The notes: generated by a model not told the origin, from the letters alone. DNA of 64,000 nt from Aspidiotus rigidus (GCA_035079385.1 JAVHKY010000047.1:2542001-2606000), one strand, 5' to 3'; shown: positions 21,388-32,861, counted from the stretch's first letter. Translations and numbers: made by a program.

Positions 21388-21428
21388 TAATAAAGTAGAT
21401 TTGTACAATTTGAAAACCCTTTTTCAAT

Positions 21429-23595
21429 ATTAGTGCTCTACTTACACCTCACTTACTCGTTATGAGTTCCGATAAGGATTGAAATGTTCGTGCCTATGCA
21501 TCAACTGTCTTGGCGTTTCATAATGAAATTCTGCACGTATAACTGTCAACGATGAACGGGAAGGCAAAGAGTCAGCCTTTGACTGATAATGGTTACAACG
21601 ATGTTTATTTTTAGTTTTGGTCAATGGGAATTGTTTTTTTCACTCGTAGCATCAAGAAAGAAGAAGCTTTATAATCTCTAGTCATAGAATTTATCGTAGC
21701 TATTCCTATTGGAAGAGATACGTAGACCTATTTCAAGTTAAGGCGCATATATAGGCTGAATTTTGAGCCTAGGCTAATGTGCATATGGTTCATGTTATAT
21801 AAAATTTTACAAGGAAACTTTTTTATACCTACACATTTTTTTGTACAAGTCGATAATTTCGAGTTATCGACGACGAATTTTCGAAAATAGTGCTCATTCG
21901 GCAAAGTTTTTAGGCTAAGGTTTTAGCCTGAAGTTGGGTGGTGAATAGTTGATCTTATGAGAAATTCAACGAGGAATAATTGTTGTAATTTGAAATTTTT
22001 CCTTACGATGCGTATTTTTCGAGATAGTGACAAAAAACGAAATTTGGGGGGCTAAAACGCGCCACAGAAAATTTGCCCATCCACTTTGAGGGTGGGGTTT
22101 TTTTCGGTTGTTTCTGACACCAATCAGGACACATTCCAACAAACTCCTGCTTTCTACCAAGATGTCTTGAAAATTTATGAGAACGGAGGAGGAGGATTTT
22201 ATAATCGAAGGAAAATGGTTAGGCTACTTGGTTTTGTGGAAGTAAATAAAGAACGTCATTTTTCAGAGAAATTTCAATTAGATTCAGTTTGAAGCCATGA
22301 TTTCTTGTAACTCACAATGTCGTCGAGTGATGAGAGATTACGTAAATTTGAATTGTATTTTGAAATATTGAAGTTTGCGAAATAATTAGTTTCTTCTTCC
22401 TTCGAATTGTTTTGAGACTTGATGTACGCGTAATTTGATTGTGTTTAGTTTCTTAATTTTCTCTCAGTATTCATCGTACTTTCAGCTATCATGACTCTCT
22501 CTTTCCAACTTGATATTATCAACACCGCACCGGAATTATGACTCAATCTCTCTCGGCTTTTCTGCAAATCCGGCGGTACTGCTCAAGAACATAAAAATTT
22601 CGCGGTTCGTTCGCTACGTGAATGCACACACGTATTTCATACTCACGAATTCATTGCTGGCGTATACGAGTCACCTCAAAATTAGAGTCACCCCAAATCT
22701 CTTGAAGTCACTTTCATTCTTACTCTTCTGCTTTAGCTCAACTGTTTCTAACTGGAATTTATTGCATAATCGATGTTTTTTTTTTCTCCCATTCCTTTAT
22801 TATTTCATCCATCCATACGTGATGCAGAGTGTTCGAGCTGCCAAAAACACTGCACTGTTTATCAACAGTCACAAAAGTGAAAGGTTAAATATCAGCGTGA
22901 TTATTCTTGATTTATATTACGAGGTAGAGATGAGTTTTTATCATTGTATAATGAGACGTTCATGGAAGTAATTTTTGAGACCTTGAGTTGGCTTGCATTT
23001 CCTAAATATCATATTAAATTTCTACTTCGTTGTTATTCGTCTCCTTTTTTCTTCTCTCCCTTCGTCAATGAACGAATTTAATTAATTAAAATGAACAAAC
23101 TCAGATATTCCTCAAAGTATTAGAAGTATTTCTTCTTTTAATGTCTCGCAGAAGGAGTAAATTATTACTTGAAATGATGTGTGACGTAAATGATAAAGAC
23201 GATCACAATTACGCATAATAATGTAACCTTGGTTTCTTTATAACGTGGAAACTTTTTTGCGGTTCTAAATATGTATTAAAATTATCAGACGCGCGTAAGT
23301 TTTTATTTAAAAAAATTCAAACAAGGATTATCATCCGTGTAAAAACTTTGTAGAAGAAAAAACAAAGAAGTGTTAGTCAACAGTTTCCGTTAAATTCGAT
23401 GCAAAATGAGATTTCGTAGAAACGTCTCGAATTTACTGGCTAGGTAGCGCCGTTTCTTTAAGAAATAATTCGATGCTCTTTATAATTCAAGGAGTTCATT
23501 AATTGAATGAGTTTTGAAGATCGATATCAATTTATAATAATCGTGAGAAGACAGATCTTAATTATTGCATGCGTTCAACTGAATTCCATGAGAGA
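21429..23595. other. Intronic DNA without recognisable features
   Basis: Part of the large EFCAB14-like intron. A 153-codon + strand frame at 22510-22971 is rich in Ser, Phe and Leu and lacks motifs. Nothing here is supported as a gene. Confidence 0.5.
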
Positions 23596-23599
23596 GGAT

Positions 23600-24745
23600 A
23601 TTGAAAGCCCTCATGGACGCAGCTGCTCAGGATGATCAGTACATCTTCTCGGCTGTAGAGAAATCTCAGCAGAGATATCAGCTGGTACAGTAAAACGTCC
23701 TGCAGTTACTTGTGGGGTACCACAGGGGTCGGTCCTTGGGCCGCTTTCGTGATGCGTGGAATTCAATACGAGATTTTTAAGGTGAGGTTTTCTGCTATGT
23801 GGACGACAGACTGGCTGCAGCGGTGGAAAGCACAGTAAACCGAGCCCCTGAGGCAGTGATGCGTTGGATCGACTAGAACTCGCAGTAGGAAAGACGGACG
23901 CCATATTATTCCCGACCCGTCGAGAATTCACAGTCCACCCACATTTTGCTTGCGAGGTGTAGAAATCGAGATCAAGAAGTTGATGAAGTATATCTAGGTA
24001 TCTGGTTTGATTCAAAGCTGAGCTATGACTGCGAAAAGGCGGGCAGAGCGGTGAATTACCTAAACCGCGTGATATCGAACCTAGGAGATCCGAAGCGAGC
24101 CAGATGAGCACCGCATTGTCAATACTCCTAAATGGTGCCCCAGTATGGGCCGACTCCTTGAAAATACCAGGCACAGAAGGAAACAAATCTAAAGAATAGT
24201 TGCGCTGAGGTCTGTTGGTGCCTACGACACTGTCTCGACGAAGCCTCTTTGCGTATCAGTATGTTCACAACCTATTAAGCTCCTTCCTGAGGAGAGAGCG
24301 GTGGTTTCAAAACAAAGAAGAAGACAACGACTGACCAATTGGCTTTACAAGGCTGGGCGCTTCTTGCTTGAGAAATGGAAAGCGAAAATTACTCCAAGTG
24401 AGCAAGGTAAATGAACGACTCGTGTGTTAATACGCTGAGATTAGGGTTAGCTGAACTTTCACCTGACGCAGTTGTTAAGCGTCCATGGTTGCTTCAACAT
24501 CACAAGTTAAGGAAAGTTGAGCAGGCAGCGTATTCGCACTGCAATCAAGGGCGTGATGATGGACCACAGCAGATCTCATTTGAGTGCGAGGCGTGAGCGC
24601 GGCAAGCTTGGTCGGTCTCTGCAAGAGGTCGAGGTCGGTAAAACGCTTGCTCCGAGTAGCCTGGCCGCTACGATGCAACGTGTTGAAGAAGATGGATATG
24701 GAATGGGATAGGCAAAGACAAAACCACGCTACGGCCTACTCATCA
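23600..24745 (+). pseudogene. R1-like non-LTR retrotransposon relic (RT end to C-terminus)
   Basis: More GC-rich than its surroundings. Broken frames give YQLVQ...LLVGYHRGRSLG (motif B remains), FRDAWNSI, FCYVDDRLAAAVES (motif C, YVDD), EVDEVYLGIWFDSKLSYDCE then KAGRAVNYLNRVI, and a C-terminal LGRSLQEVEVGKTLAPSSLA-type block. The order and the YLG-W-D block fit the R1 clade, usually found in rDNA, but no rRNA sequence adjoins. Several stops and shifts. Confidence 0.65.
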
Positions 24746-24751
24746 CCTATA

Positions 24752-25273
24752 CCGGGTACGTACCAGAAAGATGTTATCAGTTAAATGGGACTTGGCAAAA
24801 ACGCGAAACGTTAGATGTATACTTTAAATCTTCGAAATTTGTATCTCAACTTAATCTTTCATTGGCGCCCCTACTCAACTTTTTACGACTTCTTTGAGCC
24901 GAGATAGGAACCAAAAATGTGCCAAAAATTGACCAATTTGCCAAAATTATCAAAAATTAAAAATTTTTCTTACTTCCATATTCTACTGAAGTGAAATTTA
25001 ACGCCGATTCCGAAAAAAATAACTAAATAATCGTATGGAGCTTGAAAGTGGGGGAATTTTCAAGTTTTTATTTAAAGAAACCTGGCAAATTGCGCAATTT
25101 TTGGCACATTTTGGTCGATAACTCGGCACAAAAATGTCATAGAAAGTTGAGCAGGGGCGCAAATTGAAGATAAAATTGAGACACAAATTTTGTAGATTTG
25201 AAGGATACACATAACATTTTGCGTTTTCGCGCAAACTCCCATTTAACTGGTAACATCTTTCTGGTCCACCCGG
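24752..25273. mobile_element. MITE with CCGGGT...CCAGAAAGATGTTA termini and TA duplication
   Basis: Inverted termini CCAGAAAGATGTTA (left) and TAACATCTTTCTGG (right), with CCGGGT/ACCCGG at the extreme ends and TA on both sides (24750-24751, 25274-25275). The interior matches the 4772-5262 MITE (ATTTGTATCTCAACTTAATC, CAATTTGCCAAAATTATC). Confidence 0.72.
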
Positions 25274-25275
25274 TA

Positions 25276-26595
25276 TACCACCCACATAGAGACGACACTC
25301 TCCAGGAAGAAGACCAAGCATATAGGTATGAAGACATAAGAAGAACAGACTCCAACAGCAATTTAGCACCAAGTTGTGTCTGGTAACTGCGTTAAAGTAT
25401 GCCTGGGATGTCGGTTGCCAAGATAAGGTGGTTTCGCAGAGGAGATTCTTCCAACACTGAAGTTATACGTGAGAGGGTCGATACCGGTGATGGAGGAAAC
25501 GAAATTAATGCATGTGTAATCCACACCCACTCCATTATAGAGGACGGGCGGCTGCACATGCAACGCAAGCGGATTTGTATTCCAGAAGCGAAAACCATTC
25601 TCATCACCCTTTGGTATCACAAGAAATCTATGAACTGCAAATTATGGATCCAAAGTCTGGATATGGGCGAAGGTAGTTGTACAAATCTCAAGGTGGCCAC
25701 TTTACTGAGAAAACTGACAGCCATACAATTTATCAGGAAGAGGACTCGAAAAAATTTCGACCTTCAAGCCATACATGGGAATAAGGGAAGAGATTTGGAG
25801 GAACCCACGGCCTCCCAATCAAAGATAAACGAGAAATTCAGGGAACAGGTTAAACCAAATTACAAAATTACTCAATAATTCAAAACTTATCACGAGATCA
25901 ACGATTTTGATACCCGCTGACTTTCAAGCTGATAATGACGAGCCGGTCACCCGCTAGGAGCGCTAAAATTGACAAAATTGAAAACGGGATGAGATCAACT
26001 TTCCTATTTAACGTTACCTGAATAAGTCGAAAACAAACTTGTCTAAAAAATTAAGAGAACAAAGTGTGTAGGATATAAAGTTCCTACAAATCATCTTCTT
26101 GTAAGAATCGATTGGGATCTTAACCTTTGGCTGACCACCTCCACTGTCCATCATTTGTCTCGTTTATGTCGTGCGGATACTAGCGGAACCAATGAACGGC
26201 TTTAAGAAGAATAGTTTGATACATTGTTAATTATAGTTATAGCTGGTTAGCAGAAGATGAAGGATTATAAGTTTAGGCCGTAAGAAACGGTGGAATAAAC
26301 GACACTTCGTCATGAGTGCGATCGGCAACAATTGTTATAATTGTATTATCGAGAGAGAGGGATAACACATGGTTCTCTCTTCCAAGAGATTATTTACTGA
26401 CTCTTCAATTTTCGAATGACCATGAATGACTTCGAATATGTAAATAACTAAAATCTTAAATGAGCTGTTAGAACACCCCGCAGATTCCATTCCAAACAAT
26501 GAAAAAACGGAAACTGATAATGATTCCAGCTTTACAAACCGTACGTGCATTGCGGGTTGCGTTTTATTTACAATCGAGGTGAGCAACCCTGCGCC
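25276..26595. other. Intronic DNA with unrecognised open frames
   Basis: Open frames overlap on opposite strands (25399-25878 plus; 25363-25620 minus). Neither has recognisable motifs. The remainder shows nothing. Confidence 0.45.
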
Positions 26596-26599
26596 TTCT

Positions 26600-27183
26600 A
26601 ATAGACTAGCTGGCCGCCACAGACCCATTTAAACGGGGGAATATAAAATTTTCATACGATTCATTCGATAGTTTATCGTAACTGTGTGAACATGTTGGGC
26701 GACTGCCAGCTTGAATCAGTTGCATAAAGGGATGGCAGCGCCTTAAACTTGTCAAAAATAGCACACCAATTTAACCTGCCGAACATATACACTTGAAATT
26801 GATATCATTTTTTAGTTTATTAAATGGAGGATAAGAATTAAAGCGTCTGCCAACCAAAGTTGGTTACTAAAGTGTCGGCAGACGCACTGAAACTTTCCAA
26901 AAATGGTGTTTCATTCAACTTTGTAAATATAATATTCTCATTTCTAGCGTTAATTGATTCGTCATGGGGCTAAGAATATATGATTGGGAGTTGACCCGAT
27001 TCAGTGGCGCACATACGTAGGTAGAACATTTTCGAGAAAGGGGGGGGGGAGGGTTGAATTAAAAAATTTCAAAGGGGACTTTCTTGGTACAAAAATTTTC
27101 TGAGAGAAGTTTTGAACAAGATTTTATGATATTTCTTAGTAACATTTTCAGTCCTGTCGAGGGGTTCTCAATACACCACTGGT
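26600..27183 (+). repeat. Left arm of a long inverted repeat pair
   Basis: Starts ATAGACTAG-CTGGCCGCCACAGACCC and ends near CCCTCGA/GTGTATTG-type sequence before 27183. The whole arm, about 580 bp, is matched in reverse complement at 29812-30376. It contains an internal small palindrome (GTCTGCCAACCAAAGTTGG ... GTCGGCAGAC) at about 26846-26885. No ORF. Confidence 0.75.
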
Positions 27184-27544
27184 CAGATTGACTATAGCTG
27201 TTGTAAATTGAAGAATCAAACTATGTTATGCTTACTGGTGGGTCTTTAATAAATAATTGAATCATGAGCTGTACTGAAGATACCTAATATATGACGAGTA
27301 AATTCTTTAATACGGATACCTAATCGACGCTTCCGTTTCACTCATTGAAATTAGCTACTCCTCACTTCAAATGCAAAAACTTGTAAGTTTCGTACTCAAC
27401 TTGCTATATCAATTTAACTCAATTTTATACTTTTTATTCAATCTTATTTTTATTGTTTGCTTTCATTTCTTCATATTTTGCGAACAAAAAATGAAAAATA
27501 ACGTCATTCGCATTTTAAAAACATCCGTGTCGCCGCGAATGTAG

Positions 27545-28545
27545 TGATGTTCATCGGAGTTTCGGATCCACATTTTATCCGTCTTTCAACATCTTTCACA
27601 GAATATGAGACACAGTTTAACAAAATTCTCAACACGTTTCACAATCCTACCCGTACACTTGTTTCACGGGTGGTTCTAAGTATCAAAACAGAACCGAGGA
27701 TCACATCACAGTCTCTTACCGGCACCGCAACACCGCATCAGTCTTTAGCCCTGAAATACAAGCAATCTTTAGCTGCTTTGAACACATCCTCAGCAGCCTA
27801 CCCTCCTCTCTCCACCTTGATCCTTTCTTGGTCATCTCCGACTACCTACCATCACTTGACGCCATCTCCAACCACACCTCCTCCTACCCACTCATAAATC
27901 GTATTCATACTCAGTCTCATTGTCATCATACCCCATCCCATTATTCTTCATATGGGTGCCCGGTCACAAGGGCATCCCAGGAAACGAAAGTGCAGACAAA
28001 GCTGCCAAACTAGTAACCCAATACCCGTCAGTCATCCGCTCTTCCCTCCCCTCACGCTCAGATCTCTCCAAACATATCAACAAATTCATCGCTCAAGCAT
28101 GGTTCAATCATTGGTCTAATGTCAAATCACACTTAAACAAACTAGCCCAAATTAAAAATATTCCCATCCCGTGGGACTCTTCAAATTTGTCGACTCGTAG
28201 AGAAGAAATAGTCATCACCCATCTCAGAATTGGCCACACCAGACTCACACACATCCACCTCATATTTCATCTTATGCCCCTCTAATGCCCTCATTACGAA
28301 TCTGACTCCCCCCCCTTACCGTTCAACACATCTTTTCCCACCCCAACTTAACCCAACTCCACAATTCCTTAACCATCCCTCACAATCATACAGAAGCCCC
28401 TTGAGATGACTTTCCCTCCATTCCCAACATATTCAACTTTCTACAACAAGCAAACTTCCTCTCACGCATCTAAACACAACTTCACTGAGCTCATGGCCCT
28501 AAAGGCAGGCTGCTAGCAGCTCGTTAATTAAAATAAATAAGTAGA
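27545..28545 (+). pseudogene. I/Jockey-group retrotransposon relic (RNase H and C-terminus)
   Basis: Successive frames give RNTASVFSPEIQAIFSCFE and ISDYLPSLDAISNH (RNase H), then IPLFFIWVPGHKGIPGNESA and DKAAKLV with the catalytic region, and TRREEIVITHLRIGHTRLTH before a broken zinc knuckle. The 3' end GGCAGGCTGCTAGCAGCTCG then AATAAATAAG resembles the 3' end of the 483-3341 copy. 5' truncated and frameshifted. Confidence 0.8.
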
Positions 28546-28599
28546 TAAAAATTTTATTCATAGGGGTCAGAGGCTGTTTTGCACGAGTTTCTTTGGTTT

Positions 28600-29576
28600 C
28601 TTAGCTCTCGCTACCCGAGCGTGAAATTCACTTTCGAGACAAATGGGTTGTCGGCGAAACGGCGTCGGAAATTTGTCCGCTAACGAAACATGGAAGACTG
28701 AATTCATCTCCCTTACGACGGATGGACACTCCTTTAGCAGCTACAGGAAACCGACCTCCTCCGCAATTCTACTTCTTTCTGTCACCCTCGTTACGTAGAG
28801 GTTCCGTATATGGCGATAATTCATCGGCTTGTATCCTTCTCTCTTGAAGATACACATACCTCCTTCCGCCAAGAACTCGAAAACCATTAAATATTAGAAG
28901 AATACATTAGTGTTTACTCTCCCTTTGGATCGCACACCATTAAATATCTTGCCCGTTGTAATGTCATACGCCTTGACGTCCAAAAGCTAAGTCGGGGCAA
29001 TTGGTGTCTAAGTCTCCTCAGCAGCTGACCTCTCTGCCAAGTTTTCCCCCCTCTTCCTTTTCTTCAAGTAAGACCAAGTGGATCCGCCTCCCCTATTTGA
29101 GGAAATTTACCAGCAAACTGGCTAAGATCCTGAAGGCTTCTACTTTCAAGGCTGTTTTTTTTAAGCTCCGGTCTTTGAAAGCCTATCTCGCTTTATCTAA
29201 AAGCCTTATTTCTCCTTCAGGGAAATGTGGCGTGTACAGACTTTCTTGTCCTGATTGCCCGGCGGTTTATATTGGGGAGACAGAGAGATGCTTTTCTACC
29301 CGTTTTCAAGAGCATCGAGTTGCCTACGATTCGAGGCTGGAGAACAGGGAGTCACCATTTGCTGATCACCTGCTTGAGGTTCAGTATAGATTCGACCCTT
29401 TCAAATGTCATCCGTTGCGGTATGAGCAAAGGTTCCGTCGTAGAAGAGCACTCGAGGATTACGAAATATGTCTCCATCTTACACAGTTCGGAGAAGAAGT
29501 TCTCAACAAAGTCTGTCCTGAATTCGGCCTTATTCCAGAGCCATACTTTTCAAAAGTTCGAATTTACATTTTATAA
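28600..29576 (+). mobile_element. Penelope-like element fragment C (RT tail and GIY-YIG)
   Basis: A broken RT C-terminus (NSTSFCHPRYVEVPYMAIIH then RLVSFSLEDTHTSFRQELE) is followed by an open 191-codon frame (29001-29576). That frame ends in a GIY-YIG domain, GKCGVYRLSCPDCPAVYIGE then TERCFSTRFQEH. It is clearly a different PLE lineage from the copies at 18 and 21 kb (CPDCPAVYIGET against CEQCEGIYIGET). Confidence 0.8.
29001..29576 (+). CDS. GIY-YIG endonuclease domain of a Penelope-like element (partial ORF)
   Basis: A 191-codon open frame. Residues 1-70 are a basic linker (KTKWIRLPYLRKFTSKLAKI). Residues 76-105 hold GVYRLSCPDCPAVYIGET, the PLE endonuclease signature, followed by FSTRFQEHR and DHLLEVQYRFDPF. 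The tail ends NKVCPEFGLIPEPYF. The RT lies upstream in other frames, so this is the endonuclease remnant of a dead element rather than a host gene. The frame itself is uninterrupted. Confidence 0.72.
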   Translation: MVSKSPQQLTSLPSFPPSSFSSSKTKWIRLPYLRKFTSKLAKILKASTFKAVFFKLRSLKAYLALSKSLISPSGKCGVYRLSCPDCPAVYIGETERCFSTRFQEHRVAYDSRLENRESPFADHLLEVQYRFDPFKCHPLRYEQRFRRRRALEDYEICLHLTQFGEEVLNKVCPEFGLIPEPYFSKVRIYIL

Positions 29577-29811
29577 ACCTGTTGCACACCAAAAAGTTAT
29601 AATTTTAATATTTAATTTGTCACCTCTCTCTCAGGAAATGTAATTTTATTCATTAATCATCTTCATTCATATTATACCTGTATTAATGCGATTTCGAGAG
29701 AAAAGAAAACGAAAAAAAGAATTGAAAAAACTAGTGGTTTATATCTGAGTTTATTTCAAGGGCGTCCGTTCATTATTGGCAATTTTTGAGATCAAACAAT
29801 AACTCGATTTA

Positions 29812-30376
29812 GCCAGTGGTGTATTGACAACCCCTCGACAGGACTGAAAATGTTACTAAGAAATATCATAACATCTTGTTCAAAACTTCTCTCAGAAAAT
29901 TTTTGTACCAAGAAAGTCCCCTTTGAAATTTTTCAATTCAACCCTCCACCTCCCTCTCTCGAAAATGTTCTACCTACTTATGTGCGCCATTGGATCGGGT
30001 CAACTCCCAATCATATATTCTTAGCCCCATGACGAATCAATCAACGCTAGAAATGAGAATATTATATTTACGAAGTTGGATGAAACACCATTTTTGGAAA
30101 CTTTCAGTGCGTCTGCCGACACTTTAGCCACCAACTTTGGTTGGCAGACGCTTTAATTCTTATACTCCATCTAATAAACTAAAAAATGATATCAATTCCA
30201 AGTACATGTTCGGCAGGTTAAATGGTGTGCTATTTTTGACAAGTTTAAGGCGCTGCCACCCCTTTACGCAACTGATTCAAGCCGGCAGACGACCAACATG
30301 TTCACACAGTAATGAATCGTATGAAAACTTTATGTTCCCCCGGTTAAATGGGTCTGTGGCGGCCTCTTAGTCTATA
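29812..30376 (-). repeat. Right arm of the long inverted repeat pair
   Basis: Reverse complement of 26600-27183 with few differences: CATTTTTGGAAACTTTCAGT, CAACTTTGGTTGGCAGACGC and GGGTCTGTGGCGGCC all pair with the left arm. The arms face inward across 2.6 kb holding two retroelement relics. Confidence 0.75.
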
Positions 30377-30779
30377 ACGAGTAAAGCGAGATGGCGCAAG
30401 ACACGCAGTTTTATCGAGAGAAAACAGCTTCAGAAAATTGAGTCCTACACTTCTCTAGTTTTTTTCTCAAAAGGGAAACGAGCGGAGTACGTTTCACAAG
30501 GATTTTTGATAATAAAAACACACACACACACAACTGGAAGGCAGTCAGATTATAAACCATATTCAAACCCTGATTTTTTCGACTGAATAAAGTTTCGAGC
30601 TACAACATGGTTAAAATTTCAGAATAGTTCTCTAGAAAGATATGAAAAGTTTTAAATTTTCATCTCATTTGTCTTCAATACTGAAGAAAGATGACTTATG
30701 ACTTTTTTTAGGCTTTTAGTCATCTCGAATGAGGTTTTGACATGTTTCATGTCTTTGCTCTGGCCTGAATTTCGAAATT

Positions 30780-31180
30780 TGCGTGCGTGCGTGCAATACT
30801 AGCTTAGTATATTAGGCTTCATTATACTAGCCCTAATATACATTATACTGGCCTAATATACTTACTAAGCTTTACTATTGGACATTTTATACTGGGGTGA
30901 TACTAGGCCCAAACCTCCTTTATTCTAGCTTCATACTTGGTCTACGCTTCTTTTATACTAAGAGGTCTGTATTAGCAGTTTATACTAGGTACCACTATTA
31001 TACTGGGTATAATAAACTATGTAATCAGCTGTGACCCCGAAATCCTATGCAGTAAACTACTATACTAGCATTAACTGTATCCCAATTCCCAATTGAACTG
31101 GGCCTAACATTTTATAGGCCCAATATACAGTAAACTAGATCAACAAGGAGGTAGGTCTAAGCCTCCTTCATACTATGCTT
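30780..31180. repeat. Degenerate TATACTAG-rich array
   Basis: TATACTAG and its variants (TATACTGG, TATACTAA, TTATACTAGG) recur irregularly about 15 times, mixed with AGGCCTAATATAC-like words. It is a decayed short-period repeat. A GTGCGTGCGTGC tract precedes it. Confidence 0.5.
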
Positions 31181-31204
31181 AAACAAGTCTTATGCTAAGC
31201 CGAG

Positions 31205-31420
31205 ACAGGGCCCAAGGAAGAGGGCGAACGAGCGGAACAGGTGAGCCCCACAAAAGCTGATAGCTCAACAAATATTTCTCATACTAGATTCAAGAGACAC
31301 CAAAATATTTCTCATACAAGACCTATACGACGCCAAGAAAGGTAAGGGGGCAAACAAATAATATCTCACAAACACTTGACCTAGTAGAAGCCTAGACTAA
31401 AATATTTCAAGATTTAATTA
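31205..31420 (-). repeat. Dispersed repeat, copy 2 (inverted relative to 6938-7260)
   Basis: AATATTTCTCATACAAGACC and GACCTAGTAGAAGCCTAGAC are reverse complements of the 7-kb copy. The GGGCGAACGAGCGGAAC motif also recurs. Confidence 0.6.
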
Positions 31421-31649
31421 ATTTGAATATTGAATAAATCAACCTGATAGCCAACCTTGACCTTGACACTAGGAAGAATTTCTGCTCTACCCTCCCACCC
31501 TAGTTCCGATGACTGCCCAACCCTAATACGTATAGTAGACCTGAAGTGGCTTAAGAAGGTTAGCCTTTCTTCAAGCTAATTCTTGGAATTGGGAAAGCTG
31601 GCCTCTCCTTGTATACTACCTTTATTATACAAGACCTTCATACCAGACT

Positions 31650-31990
31650 TATGCTAAACTAAAGAAGCGCCCACGAAAGCCAATCGCCCAAAATATTTCA
31701 TATCAGATTTCACGCAAACTGAAGGGTGATAGCCCAAAATGTATCTTATCAGACTTTTGCCCCACGAAAATAGCTCAAAATATTTTCCCATAAATGTAGA
31801 CAATTGCTTTATAGGCTTTCTCCGAAGCGTCACAAAAGGCGTGTAGTTCAATGAAAGTAGGGGCAAAAGTGAAGTAATATCTCACAAGCGCGCGCTTGAC
31901 CAAGTAGAAGCCTAGATTAGAATATTTCAAGATGACTGCTAAAATATAGAAAAAGGGGCATGAAACATGATCTTCATTCATTTGGCTACG
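31650..31990 (-). repeat. Dispersed repeat, copy 3 (inverted relative to 6938-7260)
   Basis: ACCAAGTAGAAGCCTAGATT, AATATTTCAAGATGACTG and GAAACATGATCTTCATTCAT match the reverse complement of the 7-kb copy, ending in the same GGCTACGCCAGAAAA block. Confidence 0.6.
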
Positions 31991-32087
31991 CCAGAAAATG
32001 TTTATTTATTTTTTTCATTTGGTTTACTAAGTTATTAAAAACTCCTTTTTCGAGAGGAAAAGAATTTTAGATGACCTTTTTCCAATC

Positions 32088-32232
32088 AGGACCTAAAACT
32101 ATTCTCGTCAATGTAAACAAATATGCCGGATGGAGTCCAGCTGAACTGAACCACTTCCTCGAACACCGAATCGCAAAAATCACTTTACCCGCCATGTTTG
32201 TTTACATTGGCATAAGAGAAGCTCTAGGTCCT
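32088..32232. mobile_element. Imperfect palindromic mini-element with direct repeat flanks
   Basis: AGGACCTA...TCAATGTAAACAAATATG at the left pairs with CATGTTTGTTTACATTGG...TAGGTCCT at the right. TTTAGATGAC occurs on both sides (32066-32075 and 32237-32246), a likely 10-bp target duplication. About 145-160 bp, non-coding. Confidence 0.65.
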
Positions 32233-32467
32233 AAACTTTAGATGACTTCGACGGTCGCTGGACACTCTGTTTCTAGATTTCTGTTCATTTTTCTCGAATA
32301 GTCTTCTTTGTACAGAGCAGGGACTTCTTAATAAAAATTCATTTACCCTGATAAGAATCACAAGAATTTCATTGTACCATCGATTAAAATTGACAAGCCC
32401 CGAAATTCGAGGATCGTCAGTCTCAGTCGTCCCGTTTTTCTACATGCACAAAAATGTTGAATCCTAC

Positions 32468-32861
32468 CTAGTTTTAGTTCATTTTCCAAGGTAGTTGTCT
32501 GAAGCTTGAGATCGTAATATAACCACAGAAGACCACCGGTGATGATGAAACAGCCAGCCACGACTATCATAAAGGCTAAATTTATCACAGATACGAATCG
32601 TCGTTTGAATAGGGGTTGATTTCTTTTACTGTTCGTTTTGGTTCGAGCTCTCCAGTACTCTTCCTGTTCATCTGTCGACTCGGATAAGAGTTGATCGTGG
32701 TAGTTGGTGCCCGGTTTCACGCACACGGGCCCGTTATATCCGCTGTACCGTTTCAGTCCGTTCGACGCGACCAACGCGTCTAATTCGCGTCTCTTACGCA
32801 TCTTCTTGCCGTTCATATTGGAAGACTTCAAAGGTACGCTGATTCTGGTACCGTCCATCAT
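32468..32861 (-). CDS. EFCAB14-like membrane protein, alternative first coding exon A (cytosolic tail + transmembrane)
   Basis: The acceptor TTGAATTTCAG lies at 32863-32873, just upstream of the ATG pair at 32861/32858. The exon encodes 131 residues plus one base (phase 1) before a GTAGGA donor. The cytosolic part contains NGKKMRKRRELDALVASNGL, which resembles the N-terminus of vertebrate EFCAB14, and an acidic QLLSESTDEQEEYWR. Basic residues FKRR precede a single transmembrane helix at about residues 89-114 (VSVINLAFMIVVAGCFIITG). Joined to 16383-16519 and the later exons it gives a 367-residue type II protein. The frame continues upstream through the 5' UTR intron without ATG. Family assignment is by motif and architecture. 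Confidence 0.8.

Larger units (their letters stand above)
19991..21428 (+). mobile_element. Penelope-like element B with near-identical inverted pseudo-LTR arms
   Basis: The left arm (19991-20421) is the reverse complement of the right arm (20998-21428). Over at least 80 codons the arms translate identically. Between them lie a short RT-proximal stretch (20422-20715, with GKYTNKVIKAFNGYDVNVG-like sequence) and the GIY-YIG domain (20716-21118). An inverted 5' copy of the 3' pseudo-LTR is the typical PLE insertion product. Near identity of the arms suggests recent insertion. The RT is deleted. Confidence 0.85.

Noticed and set aside
22510..22971. 153-codon open frame on the + strand
   Set aside because: AT-rich, Ser/Phe/Leu-biased composition, no recognisable motif or splice context; could be chance in a stop-poor stretch.
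23611..24186. 191-codon open frame on the minus strand
   Set aside because: Antisense shadow of the GC-rich R1-like RT relic, whose + strand motifs (FCYVDD, EVYLGIWFDSKLS) are clear.
23600..24745. Possible rDNA junction suggested by an R1-like element
   Set aside because: No 28S rRNA sequence adjoins; this is a degraded copy outside rDNA.
25399..25878. 159-codon + strand frame, overlapped by a minus-strand frame
   Set aside because: Neither strand shows a family motif and they overlap each other; no evidence to choose either as a gene.
27545..28545. RNase H frames considered as a host RNase H gene
   Set aside because: Frames are shifted and continuous with retrotransposon C-terminal blocks and a 3' end like the 483-3341 copy.
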